Shown here: one piece after another, positions 5,889-14,283 of the stretch
How the letters are laid out: each line of letters starts with the position of its first letter
Position numbering within the stretch: the first letter of the stretch is position 1
From: DATJSN01 sp035504095
Lineage (GTDB): Bacteria; Planctomycetota; Phycisphaerae; WQYP01
DNA length: 31,845 bases
Direction: 5' to 3'
Assembly: GCA_035504095.1 (NCBI GenBank)
Contig: DATJSN010000073.1
Location: forward strand, 1 to 31,845
Notes under the pieces: model-generated
What the model saw: only the letters and a program-made list of their open reading frames with translations
Told to the model about the DNA's origin: nothing
Databases searched by the model: none
Translations under genes and position numbers: made by a program

Positions 5889-8800
5889 ACAGTCCCGCGG
5901 ATTTTCTCGCAAAGTGCATGAACTGGTGGTACCGCCGGCTCGCGACACGACGCGGACTGCTTACACTGGTTGTCGCGGTGCTGGCGATCGCTTTATATCT
6001 GACCAGTACCGGCATCCGCTGGCAAGATAATCTTCTGCTGTTTTTTCCTGATTCGAGTCCAGTGGTGCGCGATCTAAACGCCGCGCAGCAGCAACCGGGG
6101 CTTGTCGACGATTTGCGCGTGGACGTGCATTTTACGCAAGGGCAGGGTGATCTGGCCGCCGCAGTAGCCGAACTCAAAACGGCATTTGAACAAACCGGGC
6201 AATTCGCCTGGGTTTTCGGCGGCGTTACAAGTGAGCAAATGCTTAATGCACAGGAGAATCTGCAAAAGCTTGGACCTTTGCTGCTTGATCAAAATCAAAT
6301 AGCCGAATTCAAAGCGCGGATTTCCACGTCCTGGCTTGATCAACATTTTGCAGCGGTGGCTTCGCAACTAGGCGATCCAGACGGTCAGATTCTTGCTGAG
6401 CAACTTCAACATGATCCATTGGATATGGAAGGTTTGCTAAGTTCCGGACTAGGCGGCGCAAACGAATTCGGGGGAGCGCATCTGGAAAACGGTTTGCTCG
6501 TTTCGGCTGATTCCCGGCACGCCATGATGGTTTTAGCCCCGCGCTTCGCACCAGATGACACCAGCGCATCGGAAAAAATGCTCCAGCAGCTTTATGCCGC
6601 CGTGGCTGCGGTGCAGAAACAATATCCCGGTTTACAGCTTTGGGTTGTCGGGCCGTATCGCAATTATGTTCAGAACGCCCAGCAGGTTATTCGCGATGTA
6701 AGCATGATATCGATTCTCGGAACGCTGCTGGTGGCTGCAGCGATCTGGATTTATTTTCGGCGTGTTTCCACGGTGCTGATCTGCATGATTCCGCCGGCGT
6801 TGGGTTTTGGCGCGGCCCTGGGAATCGCCGGAATATTGGGCTGCAAATTGCCATTGATTGTTCTGGCGTTTGGCGGATTGATTTGCGGGGCCACCACTGA
6901 TTACGGCATTCAACTGATCGCCGCGATCAATCGCCGGAATCGCGATGGAGCAATGCTAAGCCCTGATGCACCAGCCGCCGCGGCGCGCGAATTGTTCGGA
7001 CCGATTTCCATGAGCGTCTGCACCAGTGTAACCGGCTATGCGGCGCTGGCGCTCAGCGATGCACCGGGTTTAAGGCAGCTTGGGCTTTTTATCGCCGGCG
7101 CCACCGTTTGCATCTGGATCGCCACATTCATTGTTCTGCCGGCGTATCTGGGGGTGTGGGTGATTCACCGATGTTTTGACAATGCACCACCCGTTACCGG
7201 TGAGTCCAGTAAACCCGGATTCTCTCGGCGTTGGGCTATGCCGACGTTCAGCACTGGATTTATTATCCTAACGGCGTTTCTGATCTGGCACGCCGCGCAC
7301 GTTCAATATTCTTATGACGCCGAAGCGCTCGACGGATCGTCGCAGGAACTCAAACAGGAACAATCGCAATTTTTCCAGGTCTGGGGCGACTTAAGACATC
7401 AGGCGTTGGTAGTTGTAAATGATACATTGCCGGAACAGGCGCTTACAGACGTTAGTTTTGTTTCGGAAATTTTAGAGCACTTTGCGCGAGATCACTTAAT
7501 CGCCGGTTTTCAAAGTCCGGCGGATCTATTGCCCGATGACGCGGTGCTTCAGGAACGCGAAGGCGCCTGGGAACAATTCTGGACGCCCGACGAGCAATTT
7601 CACTTCGCAACATTGATCGCACATGCGGCGGAGTCTGCAGGTTTGCGGCCTGCAGCGTTTGAAGATGGGATATCGCGTCTATCCGGACCCATTTCCATTG
7701 AACCGGCGCGGCAACGGATCACGGATTCTCCGGCGGCGTTAATTCCGGGTCTGGTGACGGTTACTCCTCGGAATGTCCAAATCGTCACCGTTGTTAACCT
7801 AAACGAAAATCTTCCGCCAGCGCAGCGTGTGGCATGGATCCCAAGTTGGCGAACAATTATGCCTTCGTGGATTCTGCCGCGTGTGCAGATTATTTCCGGC
7901 GAGGTCATGCTGATTGATGCCACCGATCGCAACGCAGACGAAGCCAGGAAACTATTCCCATGGGTGGCCCTGCTGATTTTAATTCCCATGTGGCTCTATT
8001 TTCGTCGTCCGGTTTTAACCCTCATCGCCGCTTTGTCGCTGGCGGTTGGATTCGTCTGTCTATTGGGGACAGCGGAATGGATCGGCGGGGGGCTGAATCT
8101 TCTGAGCCTGGTGCCGCTGCTTTTCACCATGGGCGTCGCAGTCGATTACGGCATTTATTCCGCCAGCGATCCGGCGCAGCGGGTTACTAAAGGGCAAATA
8201 CGCAGCCGTAGCCCCGCGACCTTTCTTTGCGCGATGACGACCATACTGGGCACCGGCGTGATGATTCTGGCGGGCCATCCCATGCTGCACTGGATCGGCC
8301 TGATGCTCATCGCCGGTATTGGGGGCGGTTATCTGGCATCGCTGCTGTTGGTCGGGCCGTTGGTGCGTTGGCTGTTTACGCGCAGTTCGGATTCTTTGAT
8401 AGGTCACGAGCTGGCAGTCACCAGCAGCAGAATCTTCATTATTATTATCCTGATTTGTCTTGCCGTAATGATCTTATTGCTTAATGGTTGCTCAACTCCT
8501 GCTCCGCCAGCATATCAGCCGCCCGATCTTCCCGCACCGACTGCGGACGCAGTGAATCGTTCACTGGCTGAATTTCCCCGCGCGTTTGACCGCCAAATTT
8601 TCGCTGATTTAAAGGTCAGCGATCATGAATGGTCCATGGTGGGACGGTTGAATGTCACCTCGCCGGAAAGTTTTCGCCTTACCTGCGCCACGGAACTGGG
8701 CACGTTGATTTTTGACGCCAGTGTCGTCGGCAATCAGATACAGGTGACGAAAATCGCTTCGGGTGTTGACGAAAGCCTGCCGCAAAATATCTGCCGCGAT

Positions 8801-9076
8801 TTAATGTTCGCCCTGGACATTCCACGAAACGCCGTCGGCGTAACGACGCTGGGTCATACCGCCGAATTTCACGTAACCGATCAGTCTGGCGATCAGTACA
8901 CATATATTTTTGCCGGCTTTGACGGCCGGCTGCAGTTTTGCATCATCCAGCGCCCCGGTGAAGGGAGATTGGAAATTCGCTATGAGGATTACGACAATAC
9001 CGGCTCGCCACGCGGGTTATCATTGTGGGATCCGCATAATGGATTTTTGTGGACGCTGAATTTTACGGATGATTAG
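5885..9076 (+). CDS. MMPL/RND-type exporter fused to a DUF3261-like lipoprotein domain (ApeM-ApeN-like)
   Basis: The 1063-residue protein holds two RND halves. A first helix (about 24-42) and periplasmic domain are followed by a helix bundle with GATTDYGIQL near 333-342. The second half has a helix near 452-468, a periplasmic domain and a bundle with MGVAVDYGIYSA near 748-760. The paired D-Y residues are the usual proton-relay positions. The bundle ends around residue 838 (VRWLF). An extra helix then ends in LLLNGC869-S, which reads as a lipobox, followed by a proline-rich linker and a ~180-residue beta-rich domain resembling the DUF3261 lipoprotein of aryl-polyene clusters. Family exporters usually end near residue 800-850, with the lipoprotein as a separate gene. 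The role is presumably export of the cluster product or its lipid conjugate. Confidence 0.85.
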   Translation: MNSPADFLAKCMNWWYRRLATRRGLLTLVVAVLAIALYLTSTGIRWQDNLLLFFPDSSPVVRDLNAAQQQPGLVDDLRVDVHFTQGQGDLAAAVAELKTAFEQTGQFAWVFGGVTSEQMLNAQENLQKLGPLLLDQNQIAEFKARISTSWLDQHFAAVASQLGDPDGQILAEQLQHDPLDMEGLLSSGLGGANEFGGAHLENGLLVSADSRHAMMVLAPRFAPDDTSASEKMLQQLYAAVAAVQKQYPGLQLWVVGPYRNYVQNAQQVIRDVSMISILGTLLVAAAIWIYFRRVSTVLICMIPPALGFGAALGIAGILGCKLPLIVLAFGGLICGATTDYGIQLIAAINRRNRDGAMLSPDAPAAAARELFGPISMSVCTSVTGYAALALSDAPGLRQLGLFIAGATVCIWIATFIVLPAYLGVWVIHRCFDNAPPVTGESSKPGFSRRWAMPTFSTGFIILTAFLIWHAAHVQYSYDAEALDGSSQELKQEQSQFFQVWGDLRHQALVVVNDTLPEQALTDVSFVSEILEHFARDHLIAGFQSPADLLPDDAVLQEREGAWEQFWTPDEQFHFATLIAHAAESAGLRPAAFEDGISRLSGPISIEPARQRITDSPAALIPGLVTVTPRNVQIVTVVNLNENLPPAQRVAWIPSWRTIMPSWILPRVQIISGEVMLIDATDRNADEARKLFPWVALLILIPMWLYFRRPVLTLIAALSLAVGFVCLLGTAEWIGGGLNLLSLVPLLFTMGVAVDYGIYSASDPAQRVTKGQIRSRSPATFLCAMTTILGTGVMILAGHPMLHWIGLMLIAGIGGGYLASLLLVGPLVRWLFTRSSDSLIGHELAVTSSRIFIIIILICLAVMILLLNGCSTPAPPAYQPPDLPAPTADAVNRSLAEFPRAFDRQIFADLKVSDHEWSMVGRLNVTSPESFRLTCATELGTLIFDASVVGNQIQVTKIASGVDESLPQNICRDLMFALDIPRNAVGVTTLGHTAEFHVTDQSGDQYTYIFAGFDGRLQFCIIQRPGEGRLEIRYEDYDNTGSPRGLSLWDPHNGFLWTLNFTDD

Positions 9077-9078
9077 TG

Positions 9079-10413
9079 ATGAATAAATCGCGCCGTCAAC
9101 CCAGCACTTCGCGCCATTCCCGTGCGGAGCAAATGCCCAAAGAAGCACAGATTCTTTTTTGGCCGAAGTTGCGCTGGAAAAAATTGCAGGAGAAAAATTT
9201 TCTCCATCATGTCGCCCATGCGGCACAGACGGATTTTTATCGCCGCCGCATTGCTCCGCGGAAAATCAGAAGCCTTGCCGATCTGGAGCTTTTGCCGCTT
9301 ACCGATAAAAGCGATCTGGCACGCGCCGGCGACGCCATGCTGGGTTGCCCGACGGCAGAAATTCGCGAGTGGGTCACCACCTCGGGCGTCACCGGCAAGC
9401 CGTTGCGCGTGCCGCTGACGCAGGGCGATTTACAACGCCTGGCCGTCAATGAAGCCGCGGCTTTATACGCCGCGGGTTTACGCGCTGGCGACGTGTTAAT
9501 CATTGCCGTGGCCATGGACCGCATGTTTGTCGCGGGTCTGGCCTATTGGCTGGGCGCACAGCGTCTGGGCGCTGCCTGTGTCCGGGCCGGCCCGCAATAT
9601 GCCGTCCATCCGGAATTATTTAATTCCCTTCCTATGCCGCAAGCCCGCCGGTTTGTCATCACCGCGCCGTCACTATTATCCGCCGCCCTTCCGGCGTCCG
9701 GCCCGGGAGCGTACCGGGAAATTCATACAATCATTTGCATAGCCGAACCCATTCGCGGTGCAAATCTATTGCTCAATGCCCTGGCGCGCCGCATCGTCCA
9801 GCATATTCCCGTACCGATTTTGAGCACTTATGCCTCCACGGAAACCTGCGCCACGTTCGCCGAAGGGCCGCTGTGCCGCGGCGGCCATTTGAATCCGGCG
9901 CTGGCCGTTGTGGAAATTCTCGATTCGCGCGGCCGCCCCGTCGCGCCCGGCAACGCCGGCGAAGTGGTGGTTACGCCGCTGGGCGTTCAGGGCATGCCCC
10001 TGGTGCGATTTCGCACCGGCGACATTGCGGCGCTATATACCGAGCGTTGCCCCTGCGGGCGCACCACGCCGCGCCTTGGCCCGATTCTCGGCCGCCAGCA
10101 GCAACTACTTAAAGTCCGTGGCGTGAGCCTGTTTCCCGCGGCGGTTTTCGACATGCTTGCCGACCTGCCCGAAGTGCGGGATTTTGTTTTATCAGCCCGA
10201 CGGGCGCATGACTTAAGCGAACATCTCACGCTTCATGTGCATCTGGAAAAAGACGAGCCGCATATCCGCGAGCGCCTCAAGCAGCGGGCGCGGGCCTTGT
10301 TAAAGGTGCTTCCGGAATTGATTTTTTGCGACGCGGCGCAGGTAAAGTCCATTCAGTCGCAAAGTTCATCGCGCAAGCCGGTGAGATTCATCGATCTGCG
10401 CGGAAAAAATTAG
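9079..10413 (+). CDS. Acyl/aryl-CoA (or ACP) ligase, PaaK-like ANL family (ApeH-like)
   Basis: ANL-family adenylating enzymes activate a carboxylic acid as acyl-AMP and transfer it to CoA or a carrier protein. Visible motifs are the P-loop TTSGVTGKPL (around 94-103), the YASTETCA segment (around 252), FRTGDIAAL with the ribose-binding aspartate (around 310), a GRQQQLLKVRG hinge and a C-terminal SSSRKPVRFIDLRG tail at the catalytic-lysine (A10) position. CPCGRTTPRLG is typical of phenylacetate-CoA ligases, so an aromatic acid is a sensible guess for the substrate. It follows the exporter by 2 bases; the ATG is preferred over the GTG one codon earlier. Its stop overlaps the stop of the convergent KS-like gene. 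A relic of a second, similar ligase lies at 18692-18760. Confidence 0.87.
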   Translation: MNKSRRQPSTSRHSRAEQMPKEAQILFWPKLRWKKLQEKNFLHHVAHAAQTDFYRRRIAPRKIRSLADLELLPLTDKSDLARAGDAMLGCPTAEIREWVTTSGVTGKPLRVPLTQGDLQRLAVNEAAALYAAGLRAGDVLIIAVAMDRMFVAGLAYWLGAQRLGAACVRAGPQYAVHPELFNSLPMPQARRFVITAPSLLSAALPASGPGAYREIHTIICIAEPIRGANLLLNALARRIVQHIPVPILSTYASTETCATFAEGPLCRGGHLNPALAVVEILDSRGRPVAPGNAGEVVVTPLGVQGMPLVRFRTGDIAALYTERCPCGRTTPRLGPILGRQQQLLKVRGVSLFPAAVFDMLADLPEVRDFVLSARRAHDLSEHLTLHVHLEKDEPHIRERLKQRARALLKVLPELIFCDAAQVKSIQSQSSSRKPVRFIDLRGKN

Positions 10414-11126
10414 ATTTCTCCAAGCGGCAAACCTTTAATCAATATTTCAAAACTGTGATCCTGGATTCCGGAAATTTTATTGATCTCCGTGAGTTGTCCG
10501 ATATTTTTTATTTTCGAACACCATTGACGGCCTTCCAGTACACCGATTCTACCGATCAGGCAAAGAAGCGTGCGGCAGCCGCCTTTATTTTTTTTGCCGC
10601 CGGCGATATCCACAGCATACCAATCCATCATCCCGGCCAGCGCCAGTGAAATTCGCCCGGTCTGAATCCATGCAATGCTCCGCCGGACGGCCAACAGGCC
10701 AGAAGATGCTCCCGCGGCAAAAACCAGCAGCGGGCCGCGAAGACCAAAAGCGATGGAAAGCTCCGCAGGCGTCGTGCTGGGAAGTGTGCGACGAAAAGCC
10801 CCGGGGCTGGCATAGCGACCGTTTTCCGTGCGGCGCGAGCGCTGAAAAATCCGGTCGTCTTCCAAAGATCCTGTGACCGAGCCGATAAATAACCCCATCG
10901 TTTGGCGAGCTTGCCGTGAAATATCGGATAAAAGCAGGTCTGCCAGGGCTGCCGCCTGATCGGTGAGCGGACTTGATTGTCGCGGCGTGTTTTCCTGAGC
11001 GTTAACTTCCTCACCGATATCCGCGTGATGGGGACGGGCTTGGGGAATGTTCGCCGCCTGCAAGGCGCCTGATCCCGTCAATTCGTCGCACGCCGCCCAG
11101 CGGTAAATAACGATGTCATCCGTCAT
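10410..11126 (-). CDS. KS-like protein without active-site cysteine (chain-length-factor type)
   Basis: The 238-residue protein matches the N-terminal beta-ketoacyl synthase-like family found as a separate gene in aryl-polyene clusters. The segment GRYASPGAFRRTLPSTTPAELSI and the following FGLRGPLLVFAAGASSGL align with the KS nucleophile region, but the cysteine is replaced by Ala140 (GASSGL instead of ACSSGL). The C-terminal half of a KS, with its two catalytic histidines, is absent. It is therefore unlikely to condense by itself and probably forms a heterodimer with the KS of the preceding gene, controlling chain length. It overlaps that KS by ATGA. The long stretch HADIGEEVNAQENTPRQ is variable. 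The stop overlaps that of the convergent ligase gene. Confidence 0.75.
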   Translation of the reverse strand: MTDDIVIYRWAACDELTGSGALQAANIPQARPHHADIGEEVNAQENTPRQSSPLTDQAAALADLLLSDISRQARQTMGLFIGSVTGSLEDDRIFQRSRRTENGRYASPGAFRRTLPSTTPAELSIAFGLRGPLLVFAAGASSGLLAVRRSIAWIQTGRISLALAGMMDWYAVDIAGGKKNKGGCRTLLCLIGRIGVLEGRQWCSKIKNIGQLTEINKISGIQDHSFEILIKGLPLGEI

Positions 11127-12238
11127 TCTCCGCGCTCCTGAAGTCGCAGAACCACGGCCGCATTCATGCCGCCAAAGCCGCTGGCGGTTTTGAGAACCCG
11201 GCGAATTTTTTTCTTTAACGGCATGCCCTGCACAAACTGCAAATCACCAAAGTCCGGTTTAGCTAATCCGGTGATCGGGGGGATCGTTTGCCGCCGAAGC
11301 ATTGTGTCCGCCAGTAAGGTCTCAATGAGTCCACTGGCCCCGAGTGTATGGCCGATAAGCCCTTTTACAGCAGTAATTTCCAATCGATGGGAAAAAATTT
11401 GCCGGATTGCCGCGGCTTCCATGGCATCGTTGTACGGCGTTGCGGTGCCATGCATTAGTGCAACGTCAATTTGTTCGGATTGAACTTGCGCCATTTCTAG
11501 CGCGCCGCGAATGGCGGCGGTCAATCCCGCGCCTTGGCGGTCCGGCGCAGTCAGGTGCACCGCGTCGCAGGTGATTGCCCATCCATCTAAAAGTATGGGA
11601 GATTCATTTTTTAACCGGGCGTCATCAGCGCGACAAACCAGACATGCCGCCGCGGCTGACCCCAGCATCAGTCCGTCGCGATGAGTGTCAAATGGTTTGC
11701 ATGAGGTCGGGCTGATGGCATGCAACGCCATAAATCCGTCGCGGACCATCCCGCCCGCGACGTCAGCCCCGCAGACGAGTATTGTTGAAACTTCACCAGT
11801 CCGAACAATTTCAGCAGCTTCAATAAGTCCGGACAGGCTGGAAGTGCAGGCTGTTGAGAGGCAAAAGACCGGCCCGCCAATACGGTATTTGCCGGTTATT
11901 TCGTTGGCTGTGTCCGACATGAGCGTAGGAAGGGTCTGCTGCCCGCCTTGATCGGCGGCGTCGATCCATATTTCCAGTGCGCCAACGTCTCCTTTGGTGG
12001 TCGCCAGAATCAGGCCGCACGCCGCCGGATTGGTTTTTCTTTGCAGCGTTGAACCAGTCGCGGAATTGATCAATCGCTTCCACAGAGCGGATTCTTCCGC
12101 GGGTCCGGAAGTTGCGCATTGGTTATTCGCGCTTCCCGCGCCGCTGAGCCAGGCGTCAAAAATGTTATCCAATGAAGGATATACGCTGGTGCATGCCGCC
12201 GGCGACCAGATTGCGATAGGAACTTGATTATTCGCCAT
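11123..12238 (-). CDS. Beta-ketoacyl-ACP synthase (type II, active)
   Basis: The 371-residue protein has the complete Cys-His-His triad of a condensing enzyme: LSTACTSSL, HGTATPYND and KGLIGHTLGASG, with the C-terminal ASGFGGMNA loop. It should extend an acyl-ACP with malonyl-ACP. It lies first in a two-gene minus-strand unit with the cysteine-less partner, overlapping by four bases. Compared with FabF (about 410 residues) it is slightly short at the N terminus, where the usual VTGLG is replaced by IAIWSPAACTS. A divergent intergenic region of 89 bases separates it from the dehydratase gene; it contains TTGACA at 12266-12271 but no convincing -10 partner. Its role in the cluster is probably polyene chain extension, paralleling the KS at 15249. 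Confidence 0.88.
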   Translation of the reverse strand: MANNQVPIAIWSPAACTSVYPSLDNIFDAWLSGAGSANNQCATSGPAEESALWKRLINSATGSTLQRKTNPAACGLILATTKGDVGALEIWIDAADQGGQQTLPTLMSDTANEITGKYRIGGPVFCLSTACTSSLSGLIEAAEIVRTGEVSTILVCGADVAGGMVRDGFMALHAISPTSCKPFDTHRDGLMLGSAAAACLVCRADDARLKNESPILLDGWAITCDAVHLTAPDRQGAGLTAAIRGALEMAQVQSEQIDVALMHGTATPYNDAMEAAAIRQIFSHRLEITAVKGLIGHTLGASGLIETLLADTMLRRQTIPPITGLAKPDFGDLQFVQGMPLKKKIRRVLKTASGFGGMNAAVVLRLQERGE

Positions 12239-12327
12239 GGTATTGCCCGTCTTGCAGGCTTATTGTTGACAATTTCCGTTGCCATTAAAATTCAAAAGCA
12301 CCGAATCTTATATCGAAAGTCGCCCAA

Positions 12328-12744
12328 ATGCCCAAAAATCTCGTAGAGCAAATTCCTCATCGTCCGCCGATGCACTGGTTGCAGAGCGCCCAACTGCAGC
12401 CGGACGGTTCGGTCCGTGCACAGCAGACCATTTCCGCCAGCCAGTTATTTATAGTCGATGGTTGCCTGACGCCATCGGCACTGATTGAATTGATCTCTCA
12501 GGCTGCCGCCTGCATTCCGCCGCCGGCAGGCGCTTCAAACGGACCAGTGGAGGGAATGCTTGTCACATTGCGCGACGCAAGAATTTTTTCTACGCCCAAA
12601 GTTGGCCAGCGGCTGGACATTCATGTTCGCATGATCCGAAATCTGGACAAAATGTTTATGTGCGAAGTCGCGGCCAATGTCGGCGATAAACCCATTGCCG
12701 CCGGGCGATTTACCTTTGTTCTTCTGGAAAGTCGGCCATCATAA
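12328..12744 (+). CDS. Hot-dog fold 3-hydroxyacyl-ACP dehydratase (ApeP-like)
   Basis: The 138-residue protein starts MPKNLVEQIPHRPPMHWL, the HPxMxL-type entry strand of ApeP-like dehydratases. It continues with FIVDGCLTPSALIELISQAAA, matching the central helix of the hot-dog fold, and ends with a strand of the ..AAGRFTFVLL type. Such enzymes remove water from 3-hydroxyacyl-ACP to give the trans-2-enoyl product, which builds the conjugated chain. The usual GHFP..P histidine motif is absent here, as expected for this subgroup, where His11 and the D/C around residue 44 are candidates for the active site. It is the first gene of the plus-strand run with the ACP. Confidence 0.7.
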   Translation: MPKNLVEQIPHRPPMHWLQSAQLQPDGSVRAQQTISASQLFIVDGCLTPSALIELISQAAACIPPPAGASNGPVEGMLVTLRDARIFSTPKVGQRLDIHVRMIRNLDKMFMCEVAANVGDKPIAAGRFTFVLLESRPS

Positions 12745-12818
12745 CGAAGGCAAAACTCTCGCAAGCAATAAAGCCGGCCGGATTGCAAGCGCCATATTCT
12801 TCACAGAGAATGCGGACG

Positions 12819-13085
12819 ATGACTCCAACGGAAGAAAAACTTATCGACGTACTCAAAAAAGGCCTGCGGCTGCGTGCTGATCCGTCGCAGCCGATTGGCG
12901 CACAAACGCCCATTTTTGGGAAAAACGGTCTGGGGCTGGATTCCGTCGATGTTCTGGAAATCGCCGTTCTGGTGGACAAAAACTTTGGCGTTCAGCTTCA
13001 CGATCGCCAGGGCGAAGCGCGAGAGGCGCTGGCCAGCATCGGCAGCCTCGCGGCGTATATCGATAAAAATAGGCGGCCCGTTTAG
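12819..13085 (+). CDS. Acyl carrier protein
   Basis: The 88-residue protein contains the phosphopantetheine attachment motif GLGLDSVDVLEIAVLV with Ser42. A first helix (EEKLIDVLKKGLRL) and the later EALASIGSLAAYIDK helix are typical of ACPs. Asp-Ser-Val instead of Asp-Ser-Leu is common in carrier proteins of specialised type II pathways. I chose the ATG at 12819 because GAGA ends nine bases before it and the protein then starts with a normal ACP helix; an ATG at 12810 or a TTG at 12783 would extend it. It is the only carrier protein in the window, whereas known aryl-polyene clusters usually carry two. It lies 74 bases after the dehydratase. Confidence 0.9.
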   Translation: MTPTEEKLIDVLKKGLRLRADPSQPIGAQTPIFGKNGLGLDSVDVLEIAVLVDKNFGVQLHDRQGEAREALASIGSLAAYIDKNRRPV

Positions 13086-13131
13086 CGCGATACAACTTTC
13101 TATCTGATTTCGGCTGTGATAACATAAAATT

Positions 13132-13452
13132 GTGAAGACGATTTCAAAAGATTTATTGGAGAAAGCCGTTGAACGGCTGAAGGCCGAATTTCAGCCGGAA
13201 GAAATTTATTTGTTTGGCTCACACGCATGGGGCAAACCTACGGATGATAGCGATGTGGATTTAATGGTTATTGTTTCCAAAAGCAAAGAGCGCAGCATCA
13301 AACGCATGCAACGCGCATATCATTGTCTGCGTGGAATCGGATTCGCCAAAGACGTGCTTGTTCCAACGCGCGCTCAGGTAGACCGTTATAAACATTTGCG
13401 AGCATCTTTGTTTCATCAAGTCCTGACGCATGGACGCAAGCTTTATGGATGA
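13132..13452 (+). CDS. Minimal nucleotidyltransferase (MNT) antitoxin-like protein
   Basis: The 106-residue protein has GSX10DXD from G29-S30 to D41-V-D43 (FGSHAWGKPTDDSDVDLMV), the hallmark of MNT domain proteins. The rest is all-alpha and short. With the overlapping HEPN gene downstream it makes an antitoxin-toxin type pair, antitoxin first. It starts with GTG in a 46-base gap after the ACP gene; no strong ribosome-binding site is visible. It differs clearly from the mntA-like protein at 3601-3912, so the two are not a recent duplication. It lies inside the biosynthetic locus and has no obvious link to it. Confidence 0.85.
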   Translation: MKTISKDLLEKAVERLKAEFQPEEIYLFGSHAWGKPTDDSDVDLMVIVSKSKERSIKRMQRAYHCLRGIGFAKDVLVPTRAQVDRYKHLRASLFHQVLTHGRKLYG

Positions 13453-13858
13453 GTCCGTTAAGGAACTTGTCCGCGAATGGCTGACGCGAGCCAACCGCGA
13501 TTTGCAGGCGGCGCAAATTCTTGCGTCGGCTGACAAGCCTTTACTTGACATCGCAATATATCATTGCCAGCAGGCGGCGGAAAAATCTATCAAAGCTTGG
13601 TTGCAATCAAATGACATGCCGTTTTCCAAAACGCATGATATCGAAGACTTGGTTGAACAAGCTTTAAAGATCAAACCCGGCTTTGAGAAATGGATCAAAG
13701 CTGGAGCAGCGCTGACGCCCTATGTCGCAGCATTTCGATATCCCGGCGGTTCTGACGAACCCATGCCCACACGCAAGGAATTTAATGAAGCGCTGCAGTA
13801 CGCACAGGCCATTTACGAGTATGTTTTGAATTTATTGCCAAATGAAATCAGACCGTAA
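13430..13858 (+). CDS. HEPN domain protein
   Basis: The 142-residue protein belongs to the PF05168-type HEPN family: WLTRANRDLQAAQIL at the start, YHCQQAAEKSIKAWL in the middle, then SKTHDIEDL and FRYPGG near the end. I see no clear RX4-6H RNase motif at the C terminus, unlike the HepT-type protein at 3243-3614, so RNase activity is less certain. It overlaps the MNT gene by 23 bases from the ATG at 13430; the ATG at 13445 (protein MDESVKEL) is equally possible and gives a more typical N terminus with an eight-base overlap. Such pairs are found both as toxin-antitoxin modules and as accessory genes of unknown role. Confidence 0.82.
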   Translation: MDASFMDESVKELVREWLTRANRDLQAAQILASADKPLLDIAIYHCQQAAEKSIKAWLQSNDMPFSKTHDIEDLVEQALKIKPGFEKWIKAGAALTPYVAAFRYPGGSDEPMPTRKEFNEALQYAQAIYEYVLNLLPNEIRP

Positions 13859-13896
13859 AGCATTTAACGCAGTACAAGCCCATCACCGGTGAGTCC

Positions 13897-14283
13897 ATGG
13901 ATCAGTCTCGGGAGCTTATCGGAAAAATCTCCAGGGCCAAAATCCATTTGCCCGCTTCAGACCATTCACTCGAAGTCGGGGGCCATATACAAATAGAAGC
14001 TTCGTTTAGAGCTGACAATATCGGTTTTCAGGGGCATTTTCCCAGCCGTCCGATTCTTCCCGGTTTTTTGCAGATTCAACTGGTCCTCGACGTGCTGCAA
14101 TTATGTTTGAAGGATGCAAACGGGATCGAGCTTTCCGCCGTTGATAGCGCAAAATTCGTTCGTCCGATTTTGCCTGAAGAAAAAATCCGCATGGAAATAG
14201 AGCGCGTTGCTGAAAAAACATTTCACGCCGTCATTTTTGTCGCGGAAGAGACGGCGTCGGTAATCAAGTTGGAAGTTTCCTGA
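13897..14283 (+). CDS. FabZ-like 3-hydroxyacyl-ACP dehydratase (ApeI-like)
   Basis: The 128-residue hot-dog protein contains FQGHFPSRPILPGFLQIQ (H47), the GHFPxxPxxPG active-site motif of FabZ/ApeI dehydratases, followed by the central helix LVLDVLQLCL. The C-terminal strand VDSAKFVRPILPEEKIRMEIE is typical. With the ApeP-like protein at 12328 it provides a pair of dehydratases like ApeI/ApeP, which act together in aryl-polyene synthesis. It follows the HEPN gene by 38 bases. Its last 61 bases overlap the end of the convergent acyltransferase gene, an unusually long antisense overlap. Confidence 0.88.
   Translation: MDQSRELIGKISRAKIHLPASDHSLEVGGHIQIEASFRADNIGFQGHFPSRPILPGFLQIQLVLDVLQLCLKDANGIELSAVDSAKFVRPILPEEKIRMEIERVAEKTFHAVIFVAEETASVIKLEVS

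Noticed and set aside
12239..12327. TTGACA at 12266-12271 as a promoter of the dehydratase gene
   Set aside because: No acceptable -10 box lies at 16-18 bases (only AATTCA), so I did not list it as a promoter.
3243..13858. The two MNT/HEPN pairs as a recent duplication
   Set aside because: Their sequences differ strongly, and the HEPN proteins belong to different families (HepT/DUF86 with RX4HXY versus PF05168 type without it).
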